Positions 10,079-19,439 of a stretch of 64,000 bases of DNA are shown one piece after another. Under the pieces are notes generated by a model. The model had not been told where the DNA came from and did not search any database. It worked only from the letters and a program-made list of their open reading frames with translations. Made by a program: the position numbers and the translations under genes. The stretch is from the NCBI RefSeq assembly GCF_008244685.1, contig NZ_VTFT01000001.1:1-64000 (forward strand). The letters run 5' to 3'. The DNA comes from Luteimonas viscosa (GTDB lineage: Bacteria > Pseudomonadota > Gammaproteobacteria > Xanthomonadales > Xanthomonadaceae). Position 1 is the stretch's first letter. The number at the start of each line of letters is the position of its first letter.

Positions 10079-12960
10079 CACCAGAACCTGTAATCCACCA
10101 GCAGCGTGTAGGCACGGCCGCGCGGATCGGCGATACGCGGTTCCCAGCCGGCACCGCTCGCGTAGTCGTTCTTGTGCGCGGTGAACGGCGGATCCTCGTC
10201 CAGCAGGTTCTTGACGCCGAGTGTCAGCCCGAGGTTCTCGAACCCGCGGAAGCTGACGCTGTAGTTGTAGGTGATGTAGCTGTCGACGTCCGATTCCCAC
10301 TGCGGCGGGATCCAGGTGCCGGCCGTCACGCTGTTGGGCACCTCGTCCTCGTAGCCGTCGCGGAAGATCTGGGTCAGGCTGTGCGACCAGTCGCCCTTCG
10401 ACCAGATGAAGCCGAGCGTGTGCTTCCATTTGATCGGCAGGTTGTAGTAGCGCACGTACTCGCCGACGAGGTTGTCCGAGTAATCGAAGGTCTCCAGTTC
10501 CTTGGTCTGGAAGCTGTCGATGTAGCTGCCATTGAGGTTGAGCCGCCAGTTGCCGCCGGCCAGCTCGCCCTGCAGGTTCACGTCGATTTCGACGCCCTCC
10601 ATCAGCGTGCCGCCCGTATTCACGAAGCGGCGGTCGATCAGCACCACCTCGCCGCTGGCATCGCGGATCCAGTTGTCCTGGAACACCTCGTAGTAGTCGA
10701 CCAGCCAATCCACGGGCGGGACCCGGATGGTGTTTTCGCGTTCGATCGACCACCAGTCCAGGCTCATGTTGAACCAGTCGACGGGCGCGATGACCACGCC
10801 GAGGCTCCTCTGGTGCGAGGTCTCCGGCTTGAGATCGGCCTTGCCGCCGGTGAGCTGGTCGGGGCGGATGACTTCGCAGCCCGGGATGGTCTCGTCGGCG
10901 AGCCCGCCCGGGCAGGTGGCCGGATCGGCGAGGTCGGCGCCGGGGTACTGGCTTTCGGTCGCGCCGCTGAAGAGCTTCGAGAACTCGGGCACCTTGAAGC
11001 CGGTGCTGTAGGCGCCGCGGAATGCCAGCGCGTCGAGCGGTTGCCACTTGAACGAGACCTTCGGATTGGCGGTGCCGCCGAAGCCCGTGTAGTGGTCGTA
11101 GCGTCCCGCCAGGGTGACTTCCAGGCTCTCGAAGAACGGCAGGTGGATCTCGGTGAAGACCGCCTTGACGTCGCGGCTCACCGACGGCAGCGCGTTGGCA
11201 TCGTCGAACGGCGCATTGAAGATCGCCGGACGATCGGCCGCGGCACGGCGATCGCCGTTGAATTCGAACTCCTCGCGGCGCAGGTCCACGCCCACCGCCA
11301 CCTGCAGGTCGCCGCCCGGCAGGCTGCCGATGCTGCCCGAGAACGCGGCATCGAACGTGGTGACGATCGACTCGCCGCCGTACAGCACGACGCCTTCGGC
11401 CGAGGCCGCATCCAGCGCCGCCATGGCTGCGGCACTCTGCTCCTGGCCCGGCATCAGGAAGGGGTTGAGCAGTCCGCTGCCGAATGCGTACTGCAGGCCT
11501 TCGACGTAGTGGTAGCCGGTTCCCAGCCGGGACTCGGACTCGCTCGATGCGCGTGAGAGGCCGAGGGTGTAATCCCAGCTGCCGATCATCCCGTCGAGCC
11601 CGACCAGGAAGCGGTAGGCCTTCGTCGTGGTCTCGATCTCGCGCGGCCCGCACGCGAGGCAGCGCCAGCGATAGGCGATGGGCGCGCCGTAGGTGAGCTG
11701 GTCCTCGCCGAAATAGTCGGCCAGCGCGTCGTAGACCAGGTCGTAGGATTCGCCCGTCGACGGATACCAGGTCGACGGATTGAAGGTCGCCGTCGCCAGG
11801 GTCGAGGACGTGATCTGGTTCGGTTCGAAGATCCTGTTCGCCGTCGTCCGCGATCCCATGAACTCCACGTAGGCCTGGTGCGTGTCGCTGATGCGGAACG
11901 TGGCCCGGCCGATACCCTGCAGGGTTTCGAGCGGCTGCAGGATCACGGCCGCGGCGGGATAGTCCCAGGCGCAGCCGTAGCGGTTGGATTCGCCGTAGTT
12001 CCACAACACGTGGTCGAACGGTCCCATCATGTCGCCGCCCGCCGCGCAACCCTGCGCACCCGGGAGGTCGAGGACGTTGACGTTGGATACGACCTGCCCG
12101 TCCAGGGGATCGACCAGCCCGCCCGCGGTCATCGAGCCGGGCTGGTTGAACACCGTGGCGAACGGCGCGCCGCGCGTGTCGGGGGACAGTCCGCGCTCGG
12201 GCTGGAAGGCGTTGGAGAAGTCGCGGGCATTGCCGCGCAGGATGTCGTTCTTCTTGGCGCTGATGCTGGCGAAGGCGTTCCAGCGGTCGTTGTCCAGATC
12301 ACCGCCGCCGATCAGGAAGTCGGTGCGGTAGATGTTGCCGCCGCCGTCCTCGGTGAGATCCACGAAGGCCGAAGCCTGTGCTCCCTGGTAGTCCGCGCGG
12401 GTGATGAAGTTGATGACGCCGCCGATCGCGTCGGTGCCGTAGACGGCGGATGCGCCGTCGCGCAGGATCTCGACCCGGTCGATGGCCGAGAACGGGATCG
12501 AGTTCAGGTCGACCGCGGTGCCGCGCAGGCCGTGGGTGGCTACGCGACGGCCGTTGAGCAGCACGAGGGTGGCGTCGGCACCCTGCCCGCGCAGGTTCGC
12601 GCCGGACACGCCGTTGTTGCCGCGCAGGTCGGGAGGGGCGATGCCGGCGTTGGCGGAAAGGTTGTCGGCGCCGTTGCCGGCGACGTTCATGTACATCAGC
12701 AGTTGCTCAGCCGACGAGATGCCCTGCGCCTCGATCTCCTCCTTCTGGATGACCGTGACCGGGAGGGCGGTCTCGATGTCCGTGCGCTTGATGCGCGAGC
12801 CGGTCACGCTGATGCGGTCGAGCGTACGTGTCGCCTCGCTTCCCTGCGGCTCCGCGGCCGGAGCTTCCTGTGCCGCGGCGGTCCCTGCCAATGCCATCGC
12901 GATGGCGATCGCCAGTACCGATCCAGGTGCCGGAAGGTGACGCGTGCGGACTGCTGCCAT
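10078..12960 (-). CDS. TonB-dependent outer-membrane receptor
   Basis: A 960-residue receptor. Start ATG 12960 is preceded by GGGGA. A signal peptide (VLAIAIAMALAGTAAAQ) and TonB-box-like segment (DRISVTGSRI) lead to the plug domain (~60-190: LPVTVIQKEEIEAQG, LVLLNGRRVATHG, DRVEILRDGASAVYG, AIGGVINFIT). A long beta-barrel follows, ending in an aromatic residue (LLVDYRFW). It belongs to the large GSRIKR-type receptors common in Xanthomonadaceae, whose ligands are often peptides or glycans. It lies between a second receptor and two peptidases, which suggests uptake of the fragments they process. Confidence 0.9.
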   Translation of the reverse strand: MAAVRTRHLPAPGSVLAIAIAMALAGTAAAQEAPAAEPQGSEATRTLDRISVTGSRIKRTDIETALPVTVIQKEEIEAQGISSAEQLLMYMNVAGNGADNLSANAGIAPPDLRGNNGVSGANLRGQGADATLVLLNGRRVATHGLRGTAVDLNSIPFSAIDRVEILRDGASAVYGTDAIGGVINFITRADYQGAQASAFVDLTEDGGGNIYRTDFLIGGGDLDNDRWNAFASISAKKNDILRGNARDFSNAFQPERGLSPDTRGAPFATVFNQPGSMTAGGLVDPLDGQVVSNVNVLDLPGAQGCAAGGDMMGPFDHVLWNYGESNRYGCAWDYPAAAVILQPLETLQGIGRATFRISDTHQAYVEFMGSRTTANRIFEPNQITSSTLATATFNPSTWYPSTGESYDLVYDALADYFGEDQLTYGAPIAYRWRCLACGPREIETTTKAYRFLVGLDGMIGSWDYTLGLSRASSESESRLGTGYHYVEGLQYAFGSGLLNPFLMPGQEQSAAAMAALDAASAEGVVLYGGESIVTTFDAAFSGSIGSLPGGDLQVAVGVDLRREEFEFNGDRRAAADRPAIFNAPFDDANALPSVSRDVKAVFTEIHLPFFESLEVTLAGRYDHYTGFGGTANPKVSFKWQPLDALAFRGAYSTGFKVPEFSKLFSGATESQYPGADLADPATCPGGLADETIPGCEVIRPDQLTGGKADLKPETSHQRSLGVVIAPVDWFNMSLDWWSIERENTIRVPPVDWLVDYYEVFQDNWIRDASGEVVLIDRRFVNTGGTLMEGVEIDVNLQGELAGGNWRLNLNGSYIDSFQTKELETFDYSDNLVGEYVRYYNLPIKWKHTLGFIWSKGDWSHSLTQIFRDGYEDEVPNSVTAGTWIPPQWESDVDSYITYNYSVSFRGFENLGLTLGVKNLLDEDPPFTAHKNDYASGAGWEPRIADPRGRAYTLLVDYRFW

Positions 12961-13149
12961 GTGATTTCCCCGAAGTGTTCGTCGATGCGGCCGCGGAAGC
13001 GTGTCCGTCACGGTTGCCCCCTGCGTGTGCCGCTGATGTCCCCCTTCCCTGCTGCTTAACATGCGTCCGGGAAAACTGTCAATTTGCGGTTGCCGGTTTC
13101 CGCTGCCCGCGTCCGCTGCTCACGGCGCCCGGAGTACCCGAGGCGCAGG

Positions 13150-13178
13150 CAAAAGGACGGCCACCGTGCGGTGGCCGT
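13150..13178 (-). terminator. Rho-independent terminator after the second TonB receptor
   Basis: On the minus strand an 8-9 bp perfect stem (ACGGCCACC/GGTGGCCGT) is followed by CCTTTT. It sits 24 bases after the receptor stop at 13202, so the upstream receptor may be transcribed partly separately from the genes at 12960-7708. Confidence 0.6.
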
Positions 13179-13201
13179 CAAGGCGGGGAGGCGCCGTGTG
13201 T

Positions 13202-16200
13202 TCAGAAGTTCCAGGTCACGACGAGCTGCATGTGGCGCGGTGCCTGCCACACCGTGCCCTCGCCGAAATAGGGCATCTGGTTGCCGGGAGTGCTCTCGTA
13301 ACGCGAGTGCACGTTGATCACGGTCTGTCTGTTGAGGAGGTTGTAGACCGACAGCCGCGCCTTCAGGTCGACATCGTCCACCGGCAATGTCCAGGTGACG
13401 TTGGCGCCCACGTTGTACACCCACGGCATCCGCCCGAACGCGCCGCGCTCGGTGTATACCAGTTCGCGCGTGGTCCAGTCGCTGCAGCCCGAGACGCACA
13501 ACCAGCCGGAGCCGCCGCCGCTGAACTCGCCCGGGCCGCCCGCGCTGCGGTTGTCGTCGGGCCAACGCACGCCGAACGCCGTGATCGGCCCGCCGGAGCG
13601 TGCCGATACCGTCGCGCCGAAGCTCCACATCTCGTTGAGCTGATAGCTGCCGCGCAGCTTGATCTGGTGCCGGAAATCGTTGAACAGCACGCCGTAGCGC
13701 TCGTTGACGGCCGGATGGTCGTAGTACTGCACCAGGTTGGTGTCCGCGTACCCGGTGTCCGAGTTCACCGGGCCTTCGATGTTGCCCTCGGACTTGGACC
13801 ACAGGTAGCTGGCATTGAGCGCCCATTTGCCGTCCCAGGCGCGGTCGAGCTGGAACTCCACCGCCTTGTAGGTGCGCTTGGGTTTCTTGTAGCCCATGAC
13901 GATGTCGCTGCCGAGAGTGATGTAACCGTCCTGCGAGCTGTCGAACGTGACCCAGTCCTCGGTGGTCGGGCACCACAGCGTATTGGTCTCGCCGGGATTG
14001 ATGATCGGCCAATCGCCCGAATACCAGGGGCAGCCTTCCACGTGGTTGATGCGTGCGTCCTCCACCGCCCGGCTCACCTCGCGGTAGGTCGCGTTCACGC
14101 CCCACGACCAGGTACTGCTGATGGCCTGCTGGAAGCCGAGGATGTACTCGTCCTGGTACACCTGCTTGAGGTCGCGGGCGACGGCCGTACGGACGTCGTC
14201 GGGGGCGGGGACGTTGCCGTCGGTGTTGACCGGGCCGAGCTGCTCGCCGATCGCCGGGAACAGGTATGGCAGGCCGGTGATCGGATCGGCGCGCTGGTCC
14301 CATCCGTCGAGGACGTAATAGGCGTGCTCGTCGGTGGTGCCGCCGCCGAAGTAGTCCGTGAGCTTGTTGGTCAGCGGGATGTAGTAGCGGCCTGCGTTGC
14401 CGAACAGCTTGGTGGTGCCGTCCTGCTTCATGTCCCAGCTGAAACCGACGCGTGGCGCGATCATGTCCGAGAAGTTGGCCCGGGCGAAGGTCGCGCCCGA
14501 TGCGAGCTTGTTGTGGAACTTGTCGGCGCGGACGCCGAGGTTCAGCAGCAGGCTCGGGGTGACGCTCCAGGTGTCCTCGATGTAGATCGCCTGCGCCTCG
14601 GTGCTGACCGGCGCGCCGGTGATGTAGCGCCGGGCGTCGACGTAGGCCGTCACGCCGTCCGGGATACTCGCGCCATTGGGCAGTTCGCGGTCGTCCTCGT
14701 CGGCGGCGATGCCGATGACGGTGTAGCTGACCCCGTCGCCGGGATAGATCCGCGAGCTGTTCGAATCCATCGTCTCCTGGTCGACGCCGAAACGCAGCAG
14801 GTGGTCGCCGAGCGTCCACTCGAAGTCGAGCCGTGCCGCCTCGCGTTCGTCGAAGCGACTGTTGATGCTGCTGTTCGAGGGATGGCACCCTTCCTGCATC
14901 GTCGCCGGGCCGAACAGCTCGGTATAGGTGCTGGCGCGTCCGACGATACTGCAGTCTCCGTCCCAGGGGCTGCCGCCGGTGGCACTGCGCTCGTTGATGC
15001 CGTACATGGCCTTGGCGACGAAGTTGTCGGTGAGATGACCGGTATAGGTGACCGACCAGTTGTCGCCGCCCGATCCGGAATAGCTCTCTCCGGTCTTGTC
15101 GCCCAGCCCGGTCCCGTCCCAGTCGTATGCGTAAGCGCTGGTCGCCGAATCGGTCTTGTCGGAGAACGCCAGGAGTTCCAGCAGGTGGTTGTCGTTGATC
15201 CGCCAGTCGAGCTTGGCGCCCCAGAAGTCGTTGCTGCTGTCCGTGTACCAGGCTTCGGTGGTGTCGATGTCCCTCGGCTTGCTGTCGATCCGCTCGTACA
15301 TCGCGAAGAAGAACAGCTTGTCCTTCACGATCGGGCCGGAGGCCCACACGTTCGCCTTGTACAGCGGGCTTTCATCGCGGCTGCGGCGGTCGCGCTCGTC
15401 GATGGTCCCGTCCTCGTGGAAGCGGTCCTGCCTTGCCCAGGTCCAGGCGGACGGTTCCATGGTGACTTCCATTCCGCTCTTGAACTCGTTGCCGCCGGAG
15501 CGGGTAACCGCGTTGATGACACCACCAGTGCTGCGCCCGAACTCCGCGGAATAGCCCCCGGTCTTGATCTGGAACTCGTCGTAGAACGCGAACGGCACGG
15601 ACGAGAAGCCCTGGCGCCGGTAGGGGTCGGTCACGTTCAGGCCGTTGATGTAGACGACGTTCTCGGCGACAGAGGAGCCACCGAACGTGAGTCCGCCGAA
15701 CGTCGCACCCGAGGACACCACGCCCGGCGCCAGCAGCGCGACGGAGGCCAGGTCCTGGCTGACCGGCAGGCGCGCGATCTCTTCGCGCCTGATGTTGGTC
15801 GCCGATTCGGTCGAGTACACGTCGACCCGGTTGATCACCCGCGAACCGACAACCTGGACTGCGTCCAGGTTGACCAGCGCGCCGTCGCCGCCGAGGTTGA
15901 TATTGGTGGTTCCACCCAATCCGATGTTGAGCGCGATCGGCTCGCCGACGGGCTGTCCGTCGCGCGTCACCGTGAGCGTGTAGTCGCCGACCGGCAGCTG
16001 GCTCAGGCGATAGACACCGTCTGTGCCCACAGCCACCGAGCGGGTCAGGCCGGTATTGGCGTTCGTGACCGTGATCTGGTCGCCCGCGCTGGCGCGGCCG
16101 GCCACCGCGCCGGTGACGCTCTGCGCGAATACCGCTGGCGTGGTGGCGGCGATGCATGCGCCCAGTGCGATGCACAGCGCGGCGCGGCGGAACGTCGTCG

Positions 16201-16216
16201 TATGGCTGGCCTTCAT
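13202..16216 (-). CDS. TonB-dependent receptor with N-terminal carboxypeptidase-regulatory-like domain (Oar-like)
   Basis: A 1004-residue outer-membrane receptor. The signal peptide is MKASHTTTFRRAALCIALGA and onward to ~32. A beta-sandwich carboxypeptidase-regulatory-like domain follows at ~33-110 (ITVTNANTGLTRSVAVGTDG, YRLSQLPVGDYTLTVTRDG). The plug domain is ~115-260 (VQVVGSRVIN, VYINGLNVTDPYRR, YSAEFGRSTGGVINAVT), then a ~740-residue barrel ending in VVTWNF. This architecture occurs in Oar-type receptors thought to move peptides or proteins. Start ATG 16216 has GGGGAG upstream, and the gene begins 45 bases after the transglutaminase stop, so they form an operon. Confidence 0.9.
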   Translation of the reverse strand: MKASHTTTFRRAALCIALGACIAATTPAVFAQSVTGAVAGRASAGDQITVTNANTGLTRSVAVGTDGVYRLSQLPVGDYTLTVTRDGQPVGEPIALNIGLGGTTNINLGGDGALVNLDAVQVVGSRVINRVDVYSTESATNIRREEIARLPVSQDLASVALLAPGVVSSGATFGGLTFGGSSVAENVVYINGLNVTDPYRRQGFSSVPFAFYDEFQIKTGGYSAEFGRSTGGVINAVTRSGGNEFKSGMEVTMEPSAWTWARQDRFHEDGTIDERDRRSRDESPLYKANVWASGPIVKDKLFFFAMYERIDSKPRDIDTTEAWYTDSSNDFWGAKLDWRINDNHLLELLAFSDKTDSATSAYAYDWDGTGLGDKTGESYSGSGGDNWSVTYTGHLTDNFVAKAMYGINERSATGGSPWDGDCSIVGRASTYTELFGPATMQEGCHPSNSSINSRFDEREAARLDFEWTLGDHLLRFGVDQETMDSNSSRIYPGDGVSYTVIGIAADEDDRELPNGASIPDGVTAYVDARRYITGAPVSTEAQAIYIEDTWSVTPSLLLNLGVRADKFHNKLASGATFARANFSDMIAPRVGFSWDMKQDGTTKLFGNAGRYYIPLTNKLTDYFGGGTTDEHAYYVLDGWDQRADPITGLPYLFPAIGEQLGPVNTDGNVPAPDDVRTAVARDLKQVYQDEYILGFQQAISSTWSWGVNATYREVSRAVEDARINHVEGCPWYSGDWPIINPGETNTLWCPTTEDWVTFDSSQDGYITLGSDIVMGYKKPKRTYKAVEFQLDRAWDGKWALNASYLWSKSEGNIEGPVNSDTGYADTNLVQYYDHPAVNERYGVLFNDFRHQIKLRGSYQLNEMWSFGATVSARSGGPITAFGVRWPDDNRSAGGPGEFSGGGSGWLCVSGCSDWTTRELVYTERGAFGRMPWVYNVGANVTWTLPVDDVDLKARLSVYNLLNRQTVINVHSRYESTPGNQMPYFGEGTVWQAPRHMQLVVTWNF

Positions 16217-16261
16217 TGCGGTTTCTCCCCGAAGAAAAACGATGGCGGTGGTTGGCGTGGC

Positions 16262-17821
16262 TCAGGTGCGGGTTGCCGCCGGCAGCGGCAGCAGTTCCCA
16301 GTCGAAGTCGTAGTCCCACTGGTCGAAGTAGAGGTTCCCGCCGTCCCACTCGGCTTCTCCGCGCTGGAGGTCGACCGTCTCCGAGCGGAAATGGGTCTTG
16401 GCCGGGACGAAGTCGCGGCCGTAGTCGTCGTTGAAGGCGATGCGGTAGGCGTCGAAGCCGCCGAGGTAGAAACCGGCGAGGTCCGGATCGTCGCCGGCCA
16501 GTCGGCCGAAGGTGACGTCCATCGGCAGCCAGCCGTAGGGCGCCAGGTACAGCCAGCCCCAGTCGTGCATGTTGTCGTAGTCGGCGTCGGAGAAGATCCA
16601 GCCCGACTGCCAGCGCGCGGGGATGCCGTTGAGCCGCAGCAGCGTGATCAGCAGCAGGGTCTGCTGGCCGCAATCGGCGTGGCCGGCTTTCAGCGCATGC
16701 TCGCCGATATTGGTGATGGTCGAGTACTCGAGCGCACCCGCCCAGGGAATGCGGTCGACGGCATCGAACAGTTTTCGTGCGATCCGATAGGGGTTGGTTT
16801 CGTCGCCCACGACCTGGGCGGAGAACAGCCGCATCGCATCGCTGAACACCACGTGCGGCGCACGCTCGGCCAGGTATGGCGCGAGTTCGGCACTCGGCTC
16901 GACCGGCACCACCTTCTCCGCGTCGACCACCACGTACTGCCCGTACACGGTGAGTTCGTAGCTGACCGAGAACCGGGTGGGCTCGCCGGCGCGCGCGGGC
17001 TGCTCGAAGTAGGCGGTGCGCTGCATCGCCGATTCCGGCGCCAGCTCATGGGTCGTGGGCCTGGTGGACAGCAGGCGCAGGTCTTCCTGCTGGCCCGGGA
17101 TCGCGCGGGGATAGGGAATCCAGGCGCGGATGGTTTCGCCGGCCGGCACCGCATCGGCATCGACGGTCAGCGACTGGGTGACGCGCACGCGACGTGGTGC
17201 GACGCCGCGGCGCGACTGCGCGATGGCCTGGGCCCGCACTTCGGCGTGGTGCGGATGCTGGCGCTGTTCCAGCGGACTGTCGCGGAACGGCTGCGGGTCG
17301 GCGCGACGGTCCCTGGCCTCCGCGCTCAGCCGGAACAGGTTATGGGGCGCGCGGCTGAAGTAGCGCAGTTCGCCATCGATGAGTCGCGACTCGAGCAGGC
17401 CGGCGCGGCGCCAGCGGTCGAACTCGTCGTCGCGCAGGTCGGGGACCTGGCGACGCACCGCAGCCCGGGCCTGCGCGTCGTCGAGGCTGAAATCCAGGAG
17501 AATGCGGCGCATGCGCTCGCGCTGGAATTCGAGCGACCGGCTTGGCCCCGGTTCGGCGGGCAGCGTGGCCTGCGCGGCATCGATCAGCGCATGTGCTTCG
17601 GCGAACCGGCCATCGTCGATCAGTTCGATCGCCTGGGCCAGCGCAGGTGGGCTCTGCCCGCCCGCAGCGGCTCCCTGCCCGGCCGCGGGACCGATCAGGC
17701 CCATCGCCATCGCCACCAGCCAGATGCCCGGGTTCCACCGCGCCGGGCGTCGTGGCGCGCGCACCGGGCAAGGCGCCCGGTCGGGCGTCGTTGCAGGTTT
17801 CGGTCGGATGTCGGTCCCCAC
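16262..17821 (-). CDS. Exported transglutaminase-like cysteine peptidase
   Basis: About 519 residues. An N-terminal membrane/signal segment (IWLVAMAMGLIGPAAG) and a helical stretch lead to a transglutaminase-like core. Its triad is visible as Cys in HADCGQQTLL (~383), His in NMHDWGWLYL (~418) and Asp in WLPMDVTFG (~433). The fold covers bacterial peptidases and amidases acting outside the cytoplasm. The start is uncertain: GTG 17821 is given, and GTG 17764 would give a tidier signal peptide; neither has a clear ribosome site. It heads the minus-strand group and is divergent from the NlpC/P60 gene. Confidence 0.78.
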   Translation of the reverse strand: MGTDIRPKPATTPDRAPCPVRAPRRPARWNPGIWLVAMAMGLIGPAAGQGAAAGGQSPPALAQAIELIDDGRFAEAHALIDAAQATLPAEPGPSRSLEFQRERMRRILLDFSLDDAQARAAVRRQVPDLRDDEFDRWRRAGLLESRLIDGELRYFSRAPHNLFRLSAEARDRRADPQPFRDSPLEQRQHPHHAEVRAQAIAQSRRGVAPRRVRVTQSLTVDADAVPAGETIRAWIPYPRAIPGQQEDLRLLSTRPTTHELAPESAMQRTAYFEQPARAGEPTRFSVSYELTVYGQYVVVDAEKVVPVEPSAELAPYLAERAPHVVFSDAMRLFSAQVVGDETNPYRIARKLFDAVDRIPWAGALEYSTITNIGEHALKAGHADCGQQTLLLITLLRLNGIPARWQSGWIFSDADYDNMHDWGWLYLAPYGWLPMDVTFGRLAGDDPDLAGFYLGGFDAYRIAFNDDYGRDFVPAKTHFRSETVDLQRGEAEWDGGNLYFDQWDYDFDWELLPLPAATRT

Positions 17822-17855
17822 GGCGCGCAGCCACCGGCAAATAGGTGTTTCCGGC

Positions 17856-17884
17856 TGTGTAACATGACCGCAAGGCAACGTCAA
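17856..17884 (-). promoter_or_regulatory. Predicted sigma70-type promoter for the transglutaminase-receptor operon
   Basis: On the minus strand TTGACG (17884-17879) and TACACA (17861-17856) are separated by exactly 17 bases, with transcription expected near 17848. It lies back to back with the plus-strand promoter, so a regulator binding here could control both gene groups. Confidence 0.5.
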
Positions 17885-17894
17885 TAAATTATTC

Positions 17895-17924
17895 TTGACA
17901 CGGTAGTATTCTGAATGATGTATT
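17895..17924 (+). promoter_or_regulatory. Predicted promoter for the NlpC/P60-epimerase-regulator-symporter group
   Basis: A perfect -35 TTGACA (17895-17900) is followed about 17 bases later by a weak -10 (ATGTAT/TGTATT, 17918-17924). The poor -10 suggests activator dependence. Confidence 0.4.
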
Positions 17925-17965
17925 CCTTCCTCGCCGATCGGCGTCATCACCCTTGGAGGAGCGTC

Positions 17966-19396
17966 TTGAACGAGCGGCAGCGGTCGTCCGCACGACACCG
18001 GGGCACCGTTGGCCTGCTGGCGATGCTGATCGCCGCACTGGCCACCCCTGTCCTCGCGCAGGCGCAGGTCCTCGCGCAGGCGCAGGGTCCGGAGCGCGAG
18101 GTCGTCCCGGGTGTCGTCGAGGCGCAACTGGCCCCTAAGTACTGGATCGAGCGGCTGCGTGATGCCGATCGCGTGATCCTCGATGCCGAAGCCATCGCCG
18201 CGCACAACGCGCAGATGCAGCGCCTGGAGCCATCGCTGCACGACATCGAGCAGTTGCCGGTGACGCTGGAGGCCGGGCAGGTGCGTGCCTGGATCGAGCA
18301 GGCATCGCCACGTCCCACGCGCACGCTGTACGACGGGAGCGGCAAGGAAGGCAGTGCCCGGGCGATCGACAGGCTGGTGGACGCGCTCGACCTGAAGGAC
18401 ATCCCGCAGACCCAGGTGACGCGCTACGGCATGGTGGTCCGCCGCGCCGACCTGCGCACCTTCCCCACCCACCTGCACGTGTTCAGTTCGCCCGATGACC
18501 GCGACATCGACCGCTTCCAGGAAAGCGCGCTGTTCCCCGGCACCCCGGTGGCGGTGGTCCACGAAAGCCGCGACCGGCGCTGGCTGTTCGTGCTCAGTCA
18601 GACTTACGCCGCCTGGATCGAGGCGGACAAGGTCGCGTTCGGCGACAAGGCGGAGATCTTCGCCTATACCCGCCGCATTCCCTTCCTGGTGGCGACCGGG
18701 GCGAAGGTGGAGACGGTGTACACGCCCGAACGGCCGGCCGTATCGAACGTGCAGCTCGACATGGGCGTGCGCGTGCCATTGGCGCAATGGCAGCCGGACG
18801 AACCGCTCAACGGCCAGCACCCCGGCTTCGGCCACGTCGTCGAACTCCCGGTCCGCGGCACGGACGGCGTCCTCGAGTTCGCCCCCGCGTTGATCCCGCG
18901 CTCGGCCGACGTCTCGCCCGACTACCTGCCGCTGACCAAGGCCAACCTGATCCGCCAGGCGTTCAAGTTCCTGGGCGAGCGCTACGGCTGGGGACACCGA
19001 TACAACGCCCGCGACTGCAGCGGGTTCGTCTCCGAGATCTACCGCAGCTTCGGCGTGCTGCTGCCGCGCAACACCAGCGCGCAGTCGGTCAGTCCCGGGC
19101 TGGATCGTTTGCCCTTCGAAGGCCTCGGCCACGACCGGCGCCTGCAGTTGCTGGGCGAGGCCGAGGTCGGCGACCTGGTGTTCATCCCGGGCCACGTGAT
19201 GATGGTGCTGGGGCGCGTCGGCGGGGAGACCTACGTGATCCACGATACCAGCGGCATGTCGTTGCTCGGCGACGACGGGGATTTGCGGCGCTACCGGCTC
19301 AACGGCGTGGTGGTCACGCCGCTGCTGCCGATGATGTCCAACGCCACCACGGCCACGGTCGACCGCATCACCAGCATCCAGCGCATCCGGCCGTGA
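17966..19396 (+). CDS. Exported SH3/NlpC-P60 cysteine peptidase (YkfC-like)
   Basis: A 476-residue protein. TTG 17966 is chosen because GGAGGAG lies 5 bases upstream; an ATG at 17915 would be the longer form. The order is signal peptide (LLAMLIAALATPVLAQA), an SH3-like middle region (~180-260) and a C-terminal NlpC/P60 domain. The domain has Cys in NARDCSGFVSEIYRSFG (~350), His in IPGHVMMVLG (~409) and a further His in YVIHDTSGM (~425). The family cleaves gamma-D-Glu-diamino-acid bonds in murein peptides. It is followed at 44 bases by a dipeptide epimerase, the same pairing as ykfC-ykfB in Bacillus subtilis. Confidence 0.85.
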   Translation: MNERQRSSARHRGTVGLLAMLIAALATPVLAQAQVLAQAQGPEREVVPGVVEAQLAPKYWIERLRDADRVILDAEAIAAHNAQMQRLEPSLHDIEQLPVTLEAGQVRAWIEQASPRPTRTLYDGSGKEGSARAIDRLVDALDLKDIPQTQVTRYGMVVRRADLRTFPTHLHVFSSPDDRDIDRFQESALFPGTPVAVVHESRDRRWLFVLSQTYAAWIEADKVAFGDKAEIFAYTRRIPFLVATGAKVETVYTPERPAVSNVQLDMGVRVPLAQWQPDEPLNGQHPGFGHVVELPVRGTDGVLEFAPALIPRSADVSPDYLPLTKANLIRQAFKFLGERYGWGHRYNARDCSGFVSEIYRSFGVLLPRNTSAQSVSPGLDRLPFEGLGHDRRLQLLGEAEVGDLVFIPGHVMMVLGRVGGETYVIHDTSGMSLLGDDGDLRRYRLNGVVVTPLLPMMSNATTATVDRITSIQRIRP

Positions 19397-19439
19397 CCGG
19401 CACAGGGAAGGCGGCCGAACGCGCCGCGGGGGAAACCGA

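Noticed and set aside
8273..17887. Very long plus-strand frames opposite the receptors and hydrolase
   Set aside because: They are antisense to well-supported genes with clear domains and are produced by high-GC codon bias. Their composition has no family resemblance.
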